The notes under the pieces were generated by a model that was not told the origin of the DNA, searched no databases, and saw only the letters and a program-made list of their open reading frames with translations. The position numbers and the translations under genes were made by a program. This document shows positions 1-9,004 of a stretch of DNA of 64,000 nucleotides, piece after piece. Position 1 is the stretch's first letter, and each line of letters begins with the position of its first letter. The stretch comes from Hoeflea ulvae (GTDB lineage: Bacteria > Pseudomonadota > Alphaproteobacteria > Rhizobiales > Rhizobiaceae), in contig NZ_JAOVZQ010000001.1 of NCBI RefSeq assembly GCF_026619435.1, positions 3,603,501 to 3,667,500 of the forward strand, read 5' to 3'.

Positions 1-1
1 C

Positions 2-220
2 TCGCTGGAAGACCGCAAATGGATCACCCGCCAGGCCGATGCCACCGATCGCCGGGTCGAGCATATCGAATTGACCCGCGAGGGCCGTCATCGCTATCGC
101 GATCTTGTCGCGCTGGCCAGAACCTATGAGGCCAAGCTCATCGACATGCTTGGCGACGACGGAGCGAGCCGGCTCGAGGCCGGCATCACCGCCGTCGAGA
201 ACAGGCTCCTCCGCCCCTGA
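2..220 (+). CDS. MarR-family transcriptional regulator, C-terminal fragment
   Basis: Only the last 72 codons are present, because the gene begins before the window. The frame read from base 2 gives 'DRRVEHIELTREGR', the wing of a MarR winged helix (a D-R-R turn followed by an L-T-x-x-G strand). A helical tail typical of the MarR dimer interface follows and ends at TGA 218-220. Ligand and targets cannot be told from this part. The neighbouring gnd gene is convergent, 33 bp away, so this fragment says nothing about gnd control. The family call rests on the wing motif only. Confidence 0.7.
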   Translation, partial: SLEDRKWITRQADATDRRVEHIELTREGRHRYRDLVALARTYEAKLIDMLGDDGASRLEAGITAVENRLLRP

Positions 221-253
221 CACCCCGGCCGTTGCTGCCGGCCGGAATGCTGC

Positions 254-1666
254 TCAGCTGCCCCAGGGTCCGTGGTGTTCGCCCTCGGCGTCGAGCCGGG
301 CAAAACCATGCGCGCCGAAGAAATCGCGCTGCGCCTGGATAAGGTTGGCAGTGCCGCGGGCGCGCCGGTAGGTGTCGAAATAGGCCAGCGCGCTGGCCAG
401 TGCCGGCACCGGCATGCCGTTCATCGCCGATTCGGCCACGATCCGCCGCAGGCTGGCGTCGGTATCCCTGATCATCGCAGAAAACGCCGGTGTCAGCGCG
501 AGATTGGCCACGTCGGGATCATTGGTAAAGGCGGTGGCGATCTCGTCGAGGAAACGCGACCGGATGATGCAGCCGGCGCGCCAGATCCGGGCAATTGTGG
601 CCATCGGCAGGTTCCATTTGAACTCAGCTGACGCCGCGGCCATCACCGCAAAGCCCTGCGCGTAAGCCGCAACCTTGCCGGCCAGCAGCGCCTTTTCGAG
701 ATCCTTGATCACCGCCTGCCCCTCGCGCCGGTCGTGCTGCGCAGGAAGCCCGAACTCGGCCTGCGCCAGGGCGCGCTGCTCCCGCATCGCCGAGAGGCTG
801 CGCGCAGCCACCGCCGCCTCGATCGCCGTTGCCGGAACGCCCATCATCTGGCTTTCGATCACCGACCAGCGGCCGGTGCCCTTCTGGCCCGCGGCATCGA
901 CAATGATGTCGGCGATCGGCCGTCCGGTGTGGGCGTCCTGAACCATCAGCACTTCGGCGGTGATGTCGATCAGATAGGAATCGAGCGGTCCGGTCGACCA
1001 GGCCGAAAACACCGCGGCAATCGTCGGCGCATCCATACCGAGATGATCGCGCATCACGCCATAGACTTCGGCGATCATCTGCATGTCGGCATATTCGATG
1101 CCGTTGTGAATGGTCTTGACGAAATGTCCGGCGCCGTTCTCGCCGAGCCACGCGGCACAGGCTTCGCCCTCGAACTTGGCCGAGATCGCCGTCAGCACCG
1201 GCTCGACCCGCTTCCAGGCGTCCTCGGCGCCGCCGACCATGATTGACGGCCCGTGGCGCGCGCCCTCTTCGCCACCTGACACGCCCATGCCGATAAAGGT
1301 GAGGCCCGAGCCTTCAAGATCGGTGAAGCGGCGCATGGTGTCGCGGAAATTGGCATTGCCGGCGTCAATGATGATGTCGTTGGCTGCCAGCAACGGCTTC
1401 AGCGCCGCAATCTGCGCGTCGACCGGCTCACCGGCCTTGACCATGATGATGACCGGACGCGGTGGCCGGATCGCGGCAACGAAATCTTCCAGCGTGGCGC
1501 AGGCGGTCACCTTGTCGGACAATTCGCCCGCCGAGGCCGCGAACTCGTCCGTCCGCGCCGTGGTGCGGTTGTAGACGGCAACGTGATAGCCATTGTCCGC
1601 AATATTGAGCGCAAGATTGGCGCCCATGACGCCCAGCCCGATAACACCAATTTCCGCTTCAGCCAT
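254..1666 (-). CDS. gnd: 6-phosphogluconate dehydrogenase (decarboxylating)
   Basis: Oxidises and decarboxylates 6-phosphogluconate to ribulose 5-phosphate with NAD(P)+, in the cytosolic oxidative pentose phosphate pathway. The 470-residue length is normal for the family. The N-terminal Rossmann fold has GLGVMG at residues 10-15. The substrate-binding stretch 'GVSGGEEGARHGPSIMVGG' is at about 128-146, and 'HFVKTIHNGIEY' carries the catalytic Lys184. The helical C-terminal domain is complete. The ATG at 1666 is preceded by a good Shine-Dalgarno (GGGGGAGA). It stands alone, transcribed leftward, convergent with the MarR fragment. Rhizobiales often rely on the Entner-Doudoroff route, so gnd mainly serves NADPH and pentose supply (inference). 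Confidence 0.96.
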   Translation of the reverse strand: MAEAEIGVIGLGVMGANLALNIADNGYHVAVYNRTTARTDEFAASAGELSDKVTACATLEDFVAAIRPPRPVIIMVKAGEPVDAQIAALKPLLAANDIIIDAGNANFRDTMRRFTDLEGSGLTFIGMGVSGGEEGARHGPSIMVGGAEDAWKRVEPVLTAISAKFEGEACAAWLGENGAGHFVKTIHNGIEYADMQMIAEVYGVMRDHLGMDAPTIAAVFSAWSTGPLDSYLIDITAEVLMVQDAHTGRPIADIIVDAAGQKGTGRWSVIESQMMGVPATAIEAAVAARSLSAMREQRALAQAEFGLPAQHDRREGQAVIKDLEKALLAGKVAAYAQGFAVMAAASAEFKWNLPMATIARIWRAGCIIRSRFLDEIATAFTNDPDVANLALTPAFSAMIRDTDASLRRIVAESAMNGMPVPALASALAYFDTYRRARGTANLIQAQRDFFGAHGFARLDAEGEHHGPWGS

Positions 1667-1800
1667 TTCCGGTCTCCCCCTACGGCGCTTTCATCAGATC
1701 ACCTTGTGACCGATGCCGGCGCGAGCGGCAAGCCTCCGCGGCGATCAACTGTGGGGATGCGCGCCGATTTTTCCAGGCGCCGGAATGCGAGGAACCGGGT

Positions 1801-1959
1801 TCAGTCCTGCTCGGGCTTGTCGTCACCATCATCGAGAATGCGCCAGGCTGCCCCTTCAAGATCGTCATACTGGCCGGATTTCATCGACCACAGGAATGCC
1901 GCCAGGCCCAGGGCTCCCAGAAGCAGGGCAATCGGAATCAGGAAAATCAGCGTGTTCAT
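1801..1959 (-). CDS. ccoS: cbb3-type oxidase assembly protein CcoS
   Basis: A 52-residue single-span membrane protein that begins 'MNTLIFLIPIALLLGALGL' and is followed by 'FLWSMKSGQYDDLEG'. The W-S-x-x-x-G-Q-Y/F-D-D-L-E-G signature is typical of CcoS/FixS. It is required for maturation of the cbb3 oxidase, where it is thought to help insert cofactors into CcoN. The ATG at 1959 overlaps the ccoI stop as ATGA (1956-1959), so the two are translationally coupled. It is the last gene of ccoGHIS. The charged tail (DDGDDKPEQD) should be cytoplasmic. Confidence 0.93.
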   Translation of the reverse strand: MNTLIFLIPIALLLGALGLAAFLWSMKSGQYDDLEGAAWRILDDGDDKPEQD

Positions 1960-4319
1960 GCGGATGTCCTGAGGCTGCTTTCCGCGCGCGCCTCCCCCGG
2001 CAAGGCCGGCGTGATCCGGCTGACGGCGCCCCGCGCGAAGTGCTCGATGCGGGTCTTGCGCCGCAGCCGCAGCGAATTCAGCACCACGATCACCGAGGAT
2101 GACGACATCGCCAGCGCCGCAATCAGCGGCGTTGCGTGGCCCAGAACCGCGGCCGGAACCGCAATGCAATTGTACAGGATCGCCAGCGCGAAATTCTGCC
2201 GGATCAGGCTGCCCGCCTTGCGCGAGACCTCGATGGCCAGCGGCACAGCCTCGAGCGAATCATGCAGGAACACGAAATCCGCCGCCATCCGCCCGACATC
2301 GGCGGCACTCGCCGGCGCCATCGAGACATGCGCAGCCGACAGCGCCGGCGCATCATTGAGCCCGTCGCCCACCATCAGCGGCTTGCCACCCGCCTCAGCC
2401 AGCGCCTTGAGCCGGTCGACCTTGCCGCGCGGCCGCACGCCGGCGACATAGCTCGCCAGGCCCAGCTCGCCCGCCAGCGCCCTGACCGGCGCCTCCCGGT
2501 CGCCCGAGAGGATTTCGGCGTCGAGCCCCAGTGCTGCCAGCCTTGCCACCGCCTGTATGGCACCGCGCCGCAACTGGTCGGAGAACAGGAACACATCCAT
2601 GAATACGCCGTTTTTCGACAGGATGACCTGGCTGGCGTCGGCGGCCTGGTCGAGACCCTGATTGTGGCCATCGAGCGCAAACATGGCCCGGCCCAGCCGG
2701 TAGACCTCGCCTTCGGGCGAGATCGCCTCGACCCCCTCGCCCGGGGTTTCGATGATGTCGAAATCCGGCATCAGCTCTCCCGCCGTGTCATGGGAGGCCA
2801 GCGCCTGGCTCAGCGGATGCCGCGAGGCGCGTGCGATGCGCGCCGCAATCGCCAGATTTTCCGGCGCCACAGCCGCCGCATTGACCAGCTGCGGCCGCCC
2901 GCGCGTCAGTGTCCCGGTCTTGTCGAAGACCACATGATCGGTCTGCGCCAGCCGCTCCATCGCCGAGCCGTCCTTGACCATGATGCCGTTTTCGAACAGG
3001 CGCCCGGCAGCCACCACCTGCACCACCGGCACCGCCAGCCCAAGCGCGCAGGGACAGGTGATGATCAGCACCGCCACCGCGGTCATCATTGCCATGCGCC
3101 AGTCGCCGGTGGCCATCATCCAGCCGGCGAAGGTGCCAAGGGCCAAAAGGTGCACCACGGGTGCGTAGATGGCGGAGGCCCGATCGGCGATCCGGCGGTA
3201 GCCGGCCCGTCCGCTCTCGGCGGCCTCCATCATCGAGACCATTTCGGCCAGGAACGAGTTGCGCGCGCTCTTCGTCGCCTCCAGCACCAGTGAGCCGGTG
3301 AGGTTGAGCGTGCCGGCCGGCGTCAGCGATCCGGTCTCGACCGGAAGCGGCGCGCTCTCGCCATTGACGACGGCGAAATCCATGTCCGAGCGGCCCGAAA
3401 CCACCCGCCCGTCCACCGGGATGCGGTCGCCCGGCGCAATCGCCAGCCGCATGCCCGGTTCGATCTCGTCGAGCGCCAGGTAGTCCCGGCTGCCGTCATC
3501 CCGGATCACCATCGCGCCGCGCGGCGACAGCCGCACCAGATTGCGCACCGCCGAGCGGGCCTTTTCGCGCATCATGTGGTCGAGCGTCCGGCCCGCCAGC
3601 AGAAAGAACAGCAAGGTCACCGAAGCGTCGAAATAGGCATGTTCGCCATGGGTGATGGTCTCGTAGAGCGACATCGCATAGGCCAGAATCACGCCGAGCG
3701 AGATCGGCACATCCATATTGGCGTGGCCATGGCTGAGCGCGTCCCAGGCAGAGCGGAAGAAGATCCGGCCCGAATAGGCCAGCGCCGGCGCGGCAATCAG
3801 CGCCGAGATCCAGTGAAACAGGTCGCGCGTGGTGTCGTCGGCGCCCGACCAGACCGAGACAGACAGCAGCATCACATTCATCGAGGCAAAGCCCGCAACC
3901 GCCAGCGCCTTGAGCAACTCGCGAAACGCCGGATCGGCGCCCTCTTCGCCGCCGCCGGGCAGATGTGCGGGATAGCCCAGCGCCTTGAATTTTTCTGCCA
4001 GCGCCGTCAGCACGGTCTCGGCATGGCTGCCGCTTATGGGTGCGGCGCTCCCTGCGCCGGCCTTGTTTTCAAACACCACCGACACCCGCCGGGTCGACAG
4101 GTTGACCCGGGCATGATCGACACCGGGTGTCCGGGGAAGTTCGCGTTCGAGAAGTGCGATACAGGCGCCGCAATGCACCCCTGGCACGATCAGGTCGACC
4201 TGGCGCATTCCGTCGCCGAGCGGTCGGCTCGACAGCCAGATTTCCTCTGCCGACGGGCCTTCGGATTTCAGCGCCTCAAGCTCGGCGGCACTTTCGGTGC
4301 CTGCGGCGCAGCAGCTCAC
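1956..4319 (-). CDS. ccoI: cbb3-type copper-transporting P-type ATPase CcoI/FixI
   Basis: A heavy-metal P1B ATPase that delivers copper for the CuB centre of cbb3 oxidase. The chosen start is GTG at 4319, which overlaps the ccoH stop as GTGA and gives 787 residues beginning VSCCAAGTES, the usual Cys-Cys start of FixI. Domains in order: soluble metal-binding domain with HCGAC (Cys50, Cys53), transmembrane helices, the ion-channel motif TCPCALG (about residue 420), the phosphorylation motif DKTGTLT (about 465), and GDGLNDAPAL (about 650). All key residues are present. An in-frame start further upstream at 4412 would lie inside ccoH and lacks family support. Confidence 0.94.
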   Translation of the reverse strand: MSCCAAGTESAAELEALKSEGPSAEEIWLSSRPLGDGMRQVDLIVPGVHCGACIALLERELPRTPGVDHARVNLSTRRVSVVFENKAGAGSAAPISGSHAETVLTALAEKFKALGYPAHLPGGGEEGADPAFRELLKALAVAGFASMNVMLLSVSVWSGADDTTRDLFHWISALIAAPALAYSGRIFFRSAWDALSHGHANMDVPISLGVILAYAMSLYETITHGEHAYFDASVTLLFFLLAGRTLDHMMREKARSAVRNLVRLSPRGAMVIRDDGSRDYLALDEIEPGMRLAIAPGDRIPVDGRVVSGRSDMDFAVVNGESAPLPVETGSLTPAGTLNLTGSLVLEATKSARNSFLAEMVSMMEAAESGRAGYRRIADRASAIYAPVVHLLALGTFAGWMMATGDWRMAMMTAVAVLIITCPCALGLAVPVVQVVAAGRLFENGIMVKDGSAMERLAQTDHVVFDKTGTLTRGRPQLVNAAAVAPENLAIAARIARASRHPLSQALASHDTAGELMPDFDIIETPGEGVEAISPEGEVYRLGRAMFALDGHNQGLDQAADASQVILSKNGVFMDVFLFSDQLRRGAIQAVARLAALGLDAEILSGDREAPVRALAGELGLASYVAGVRPRGKVDRLKALAEAGGKPLMVGDGLNDAPALSAAHVSMAPASAADVGRMAADFVFLHDSLEAVPLAIEVSRKAGSLIRQNFALAILYNCIAVPAAVLGHATPLIAALAMSSSSVIVVLNSLRLRRKTRIEHFARGAVSRITPALPGEARAESSLRTSA

Positions 4320-4825
4320 GGCAGCAGGCTCCCATCTGCCCTGACGTGAAACCGCCGCCCCCGCTTGTAGAGCGTCTGGCCATTGTTGCTCGCCGTCACC
4401 GTGGCGATCCATTCGCCTTGTGCCAGTTGTCCCTCCGCCCGGTAGATGCCATCGCTGCCGCGCACCATCACCAGTTCACGGTCCTGATCGGTGCCGACCG
4501 GCCGGCGCAGGGCCACGACCATGCTGTCGGCCAGCGCCGGTTCGCCGCGGCGATCGGAAAAACGGATCGACAGGCCATCGACATCAGAGCCGAATTCGAG
4601 CTGGTAACCCAGGGCGGCAATGTCGCGCGATTCCGCGGCCTTGGCGTTGAACTGCTGGCTGGCCACATAGGTGTTGGGCACGACAAGCCCGCTCCAGGTG
4701 GTGACCGCAAACCGCGCCATGATCAGGTTGACGGTGATGATCACCCCGAAAAACGCCACCATGGTGAACAGCATGTGCCTGCCGGTAAATTCCTTGGGCT
4801 GGAAAATCGCCCGGATCATCTGCAT
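4316..4825 (-). CDS. ccoH: cbb3 oxidase assembly protein CcoH/FixH
   Basis: About 169 residues. An N-terminal cytoplasmic stretch 'QPKEFTGRHMLFTMVAFFG' leads into one membrane helix, followed by a periplasmic FixH domain with 'NTYVASQQFN', typical of the family. CcoH binds and stabilises assembling cbb3 subunits. The ATG at 4825 overlaps the ccoG stop (TGATG). A GTG three bases earlier is an alternative start. It sits between ccoG and ccoI in the standard order. Confidence 0.92.
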   Translation of the reverse strand: MQMIRAIFQPKEFTGRHMLFTMVAFFGVIITVNLIMARFAVTTWSGLVVPNTYVASQQFNAKAAESRDIAALGYQLEFGSDVDGLSIRFSDRRGEPALADSMVVALRRPVGTDQDRELVMVRGSDGIYRAEGQLAQGEWIATVTASNNGQTLYKRGRRFHVRADGSLLP

Positions 4826-6408
4826 CACTTTGTCTCCGGTGCATGGAAATTGGCGGTATAGCTGTCGCGTTCGGTGCTGGCCCGGTCTTCGGTGATGAAG
4901 CGGAACTTCGCCGTCTCGGAGCTTACATATTCCTTGGGCTGAAGCACATTGACCCGCAATTCGCGCAACCGGTCGGGCTCGACCGGAATGGCAAACGACA
5001 CCCCTGCGGGCTGATCAATGCCCGGAATCCGCATCGTCGCGCCCGGCAGGCCCTCGATCGACAGGAAGATCACCCGCGGTTCGGGGATCATGTTGAGGAT
5101 CTTCACCGAATATCCATTGCGAATGTCGCCGTTGGATTCCAGCACATATTGCGGATTGCGGTCATGCAGCACATTGACCTCCAGCCGGTCGCGCGACAAC
5201 AGCCCCACCAGCAGGGCGATGCCGACCAGCGACCATACACCCATATACATGAGGGACCGGGCGCGGAAAACGATGCGCCAGTTGAAATGCTTGACCGCAT
5301 CGACAAAGCCGCCGTCCTCGGTGCGGGTGCGCCCGGGATCCAGCGTGCCGGTGACCGGATCCTGGGCCAGCGCCATGTTGTCGGCATAATCGGCCAGCGT
5401 GGCATAGGAAATCAGCCCGCGCGGCCGGTCGAGCTTGTCCATCACGGTGTCGCAGGCATCGATGCACAGCGCGCAGGTGATGCATTCGAGCTGCTGGCCG
5501 TCGCGGATGTCGATGCCCATCGGACAGACCGCGACACAGGCATTGCAGTCGACGCAATCCCCCTGCACCAACCCTTGCGCCGCCGCCTTCTTGGCGTGGC
5601 GGCCACGCGGTTCGCCGCGCCAGTCATTATAGGTCACCACCAGCGAGTTCTCATCCAGCATGGCGGCCTGGATGCGCGGCCAGGGGCACATATAGATGCA
5701 GACCTGCTCGCGCATCAGCCCGCCGAATGTGTAGGTCGTCGCCGTCAGCACCGCCACGGTGATATAGGCGATCGGCGCGGCATTGCCGGTGAAGAAATTC
5801 ACGAACAGCGTCGGCGCATCGGCGAAATAGAAGATCCAGGCGCCGCCGGTGGCGACCCCGATGAAGATCCAGCTTGCGTGCTTGGCCACCCGCTTGAACA
5901 GCTTCGACGCGCTCCACGGTGCGGCATCGAGCTTCATGCGCTGGTTGCGGTCGCCCTCGATCCACCGCTCGACCACCAGGAACAGATCGACCCACACCGT
6001 TTGCGGACAGGTGTAGCCGCACCAGGCGCGGCCGACCGCCGAGGTGATCAGGAACAGTCCGAACCCGGCCATTACCAGCAATCCGGCGACAAAGAAGAAC
6101 TCCTGCGGCCAGATCTCGATGAAAAAGAAATAGAACCGCCGGTTGGCGACATCGAGCAGCACCGCCTGGTCGGGCGCAAACGGCCCGCGATCCCATCTAA
6201 GCCATGGCGTGAGGTAGTAGATTCCGAGGGTGACCAGCATCACCAGCCACTTGAAGCGCCGGTAGGTGCCTTCGGCGCGTTTCGGGAAAATCTTCTTGCG
6301 CGCCTCGTAAAGCGGCTTGCGTTTCCAGGCGGCATTGACCGATTCGGCATCAAGCCGCTCGATTTCATCCGCATCCTGTGACGCGACGGTGGGCGTTTGC
6401 GTGTTCAT
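4825..6408 (-). CDS. ccoG: cbb3 oxidase maturation ferredoxin-like protein CcoG/FixG
   Basis: A polytopic iron-sulfur membrane protein linked to copper reduction and handling during cbb3 assembly. The sequence shows several membrane helices, 'CGYTCPQTVW', and a bacterial ferredoxin segment with two CxxCxxCxxxC clusters (CVDCNACVAVCP and CITCALCIDACD). A C-terminal periplasmic Ig-like domain completes the FixG architecture. I chose the ATG at 6408 (MNTQTPTVAS, 527 residues). The FNR box centred at 6468.5 would place transcription start near 6427, downstream of the longer in-frame start at 6438. A Met at 6411 is equally possible. No strong Shine-Dalgarno is visible. Confidence 0.93.
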   Translation of the reverse strand: MNTQTPTVASQDADEIERLDAESVNAAWKRKPLYEARKKIFPKRAEGTYRRFKWLVMLVTLGIYYLTPWLRWDRGPFAPDQAVLLDVANRRFYFFFIEIWPQEFFFVAGLLVMAGFGLFLITSAVGRAWCGYTCPQTVWVDLFLVVERWIEGDRNQRMKLDAAPWSASKLFKRVAKHASWIFIGVATGGAWIFYFADAPTLFVNFFTGNAAPIAYITVAVLTATTYTFGGLMREQVCIYMCPWPRIQAAMLDENSLVVTYNDWRGEPRGRHAKKAAAQGLVQGDCVDCNACVAVCPMGIDIRDGQQLECITCALCIDACDTVMDKLDRPRGLISYATLADYADNMALAQDPVTGTLDPGRTRTEDGGFVDAVKHFNWRIVFRARSLMYMGVWSLVGIALLVGLLSRDRLEVNVLHDRNPQYVLESNGDIRNGYSVKILNMIPEPRVIFLSIEGLPGATMRIPGIDQPAGVSFAIPVEPDRLRELRVNVLQPKEYVSSETAKFRFITEDRASTERDSYTANFHAPETK

Positions 6409-6461
6409 CATGGGCACCATTGATCTGAGCCGCACCATGCGCGCACCACAGCGCCGATGCC

Positions 6462-6475
6462 TTGATCAAGATCAA
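6462..6475 (-). promoter_or_regulatory. FNR/FixK-type box upstream of ccoGHIS
   Basis: TTGATCAAGATCAA is a perfect match to the FNR/FixK consensus TTGAT-N4-ATCAA. It lies between the end of the DmdA-like gene and ccoG, 54 bp before the chosen ccoG start. An activator bound at -41.5 would give a leader of about 19 nt. This implies low-oxygen induction of ccoGHIS independent of ccoNOQP. Confidence 0.85.
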
Positions 6476-6479
6476 GCCG

Positions 6480-7587
6480 TCACAACCAGCTTTTGCCACG
6501 CACCCGCGCCGGGCGGTTGCCGGCAGGGGTGGCGACCTCGACCATGGCGCCCTCCTCCCAGCAGTCGCGATTGATCATGGAGATTGCCACATTGGTTTCA
6601 AAATCCGGCGACCAGGCAGCCGAGGTGACCTGGCCGACCGGCTCCCCCTGGGCGCTTACCGTCCAGGGCTCGGGGCATGGCGGCACCGCATCGCCGTCGA
6701 TCTCGAGATAGCGGATCTGCTTGAGCGGGCCTTCCCTGGCGACCCGCAACAGCGCGTCACGGCCGACGCAACCGATGGCTGACCTGGTGTCGCAAAACCG
6801 GCCCAGCCCGCATTCATGCGGCGTGTTGGCCCGCGTCATGTCATTGCCGTAAGACAGCATGCCTGCCTCTATCCGCTCGATCAGGTTGGGGCACCCTGCC
6901 CGCACATCGAGATCCCGGCCGGCTTCAAACAGCGCGTCCCACAGCGGTTCACCATGCTGGCCGCCCTCGACATAGATCTCGAAGCCGCCCTGCTTGGAAT
7001 AGCCCGAGCGGGCAACGACCAGATCGACGCCATTGAAGGCAAGGCGCTTGTAGCGGAAAAACCGGATCGAGCGGACTTCGTCGCCAAATACCCGGGCGGC
7101 CAGATCATCGGCGCGCGGGCCACTGGATCGCCAGCGGCGACACATCGGGTTCGATCACATCGACGGCCAGCCGGAAGCCCACCGCCAGCGCCTTGACCCA
7201 CAACAGCAGATCGCTGTCGGCGATCGACACCCAGTAGCGGTCCTCGTCGAGCTTGACGGTGACCGGATCGTTGAGCATGCCGCCGGTCTCGTCGACCATC
7301 GGGGTGTAGAGACATTGCCCGACCGCCATCTCCGAGAGATCCCGCGGTGTCAGCATCTGCACCAGTTCGGCCGCCTGCGGACCGCGGATCTCCACCTGCC
7401 GCTCGCAGGCCACATCCCAGACCTGAACGGCGCTTTTGAGATGGTGATAATCCTCGACCACCGACCTGAACACGGTGGGCAAAAGCATGCGGTTGTAGAC
7501 CGTATAGGCCGACACGCCTGCAGCGGTGACACGGTCCGTGAACGGCGTGCGGCGGGTGCGGCGGGATATCGACAGAAAAGGCGGCAT
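6480..7587 (-). pseudogene. dmdA: DmdA-like (GcvT-family) demethylase with a one-base frameshift
   Basis: Joined across two frames this is about 368 residues, the usual DmdA length. The N-terminal part has 'RRTRRTPFTDRV', 'AYTVYNRMLLPTVF' and 'VWDVACERQV'. The C-terminal part has 'FFRYKRLAF', 'SGYSKQGGFEIYVEG' and 'SYGNDMTRANTPHECGLG'. These are signatures of dimethylsulfoniopropionate (DMSP) demethylase DmdA and its close GcvT relatives, which move a methyl group to tetrahydrofolate. The reading frame breaks at about 7122. There an extra base (A on the plus strand) turns an expected Q-G-P-R-A-D-D into Q-W-P-A-R-R-stop. The start is ATG 7587 with GGAG upstream. Whether it is a true DMSP enzyme or a DmdA-like paralogue cannot be settled here. 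It is either a pseudogene or a sequence error. Confidence 0.8.
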
Positions 7588-7697
7588 TGGCTGTCTCCGG
7601 AGCAAGGGGCGCGTCATGCGCAGGCACCGGCAGACTAGTTGCGGCACATCCGTCAAGGCGCGCCAGATCGCGTCATGGGAGAACTATTTTTTGTCTC

Positions 7698-8858
7698 TCA
7701 ACCCACCCATCCGAGCCGTTCGACAAACCACCAGGCCGCCACGGCGGCGATCGCCAGCGACATCGGCATGGTGATCCGCGTCCGGTACCAGCTCTTGTCG
7801 GAGAACCAGGCGCCGAACAGCGCATAGCAGCCGGCGACAACGGCAAGCTGCCCGGCCTCGACACCGATATTGAAGGCCACCAGCCCACTGACGAAATGCG
7901 CCGGCGACAGGCCGATCTCGGTCAGCACGCCGGCAAAACCGAGCCCGTGCAACAGACCGAAGCCGAACACCACGAAGGGCCGCCAGGGACTGAGCCGGTT
8001 GGTCGCCAGGTTCTCCACAGCGATGAAGACGATCGAGGCGGCAATCAGCGGCTCGACAATGCTGGCAGGCAGCGAGATCACGCCCAGCATCGCCATGGCC
8101 AATGTGACCGAATGTGCGATTGTGAAAGCGGTGATCTGCACCAGCAGCGGCTTGAGCCGCGGTGACAGCAGAAACAGCCCGACCACGAAGAGAATGTGAT
8201 CGAGTCCCTTGGGCACGATATGGGCAAAGCCGATGCCGACATAATCGACAAAGACCTCTCCGGCGCTGCGGCTGAGCCCGCCCTCCACCGGGATCGCTTC
8301 GCTGGGGCCGCCATCTGCAAGATAGGCTGAATAGCTGTATTCACCATCGGCGTCCGGCACCCGGATGACGCTGGGGCCGAAGGCCGGATCGAACGAGAAC
8401 ACCACCGCGCCGGCGCCCGGCGGCAATTGCCCCGCCAGCGTAAGCCGGCTCAGCCGGGCGAAATCGGTATCACCCACCGGAACAAGTTCCACGGCAACAA
8501 TGTCGAGCGGCACCCTGGCGCCATCGGCCAGCAGCGCGACACCGTCGAGAAAGCGGGGTTGAAAGCGCTCGAACTCCGCTGCCAATGCGGCCTCGTCGAG
8601 CAGCCGAAGCGCGTCGTAGCGCTGCGCGTTGGGGCTGTCGTCGGTGTCACCATGCTCCGCGCCGATTTCGGCCAGCGCGGCCTCGAGTATCAGAGACATC
8701 TCGAGCCGCACCGTGCCGTCGCCGGCAAACACCAGATCGGCAATCGCCGGGCGGATTTCATGGGAGCGAACGGTCCCTGCCGCCCAAAGCAGCACGGCCA
8801 CGGCCACAAGCAGGCTGGCAAGCAATTGATTTATCGAGCGCAAAGACAGGGTCATCAT
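7698..8858 (-). CDS. HupE/UreJ-like exported membrane protein
   Basis: About 386 residues from the ATG pair at 8858/8855. A signal peptide ends near 'GTVRS', and the mature chain would begin 'HEIRPAIADLVF'. A periplasmic domain runs to about residue 190. It is followed by a HupE/UreJ_2-type membrane domain with 'HIVPKGLDHILFVVGL', 'FTIAHSVTLAMAML' and 'LLHGLGFAGVLTEIGL', whose conserved His and Asp residues suggest metal binding or transport. Relatives include nickel/cobalt permeases and many uncharacterised proteins; the substrate is unknown. It lies 146 bp downstream of the LodB-like gene on the same strand and may be co-transcribed with it. The C-terminus has a last helix ending VERLGWVG. 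Confidence 0.8.
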   Translation of the reverse strand: MMTLSLRSINQLLASLLVAVAVLLWAAGTVRSHEIRPAIADLVFAGDGTVRLEMSLILEAALAEIGAEHGDTDDSPNAQRYDALRLLDEAALAAEFERFQPRFLDGVALLADGARVPLDIVAVELVPVGDTDFARLSRLTLAGQLPPGAGAVVFSFDPAFGPSVIRVPDADGEYSYSAYLADGGPSEAIPVEGGLSRSAGEVFVDYVGIGFAHIVPKGLDHILFVVGLFLLSPRLKPLLVQITAFTIAHSVTLAMAMLGVISLPASIVEPLIAASIVFIAVENLATNRLSPWRPFVVFGFGLLHGLGFAGVLTEIGLSPAHFVSGLVAFNIGVEAGQLAVVAGCYALFGAWFSDKSWYRTRITMPMSLAIAAVAAWWFVERLGWVG

Positions 8859-9004
8859 CAGATCCACGGCACAAGGACAGGACGGGGCGGTCACACAACC
8901 ACAGGGCGGTGTCCGGCTTACTTGGACCGGTGATGCCGTTTCGTCCAGTCTCGGCAGGAGAATTTGCAGCAATTTCCTCTGGCAGCGGTCGCAAGGGCAG
9001 GATT

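Noticed and set aside
1740..1800. A terminator formed by GCGCC and GGCGC near 1768-1786
   Set aside because: The stem is only 5 bp and no T-run follows in the right orientation.
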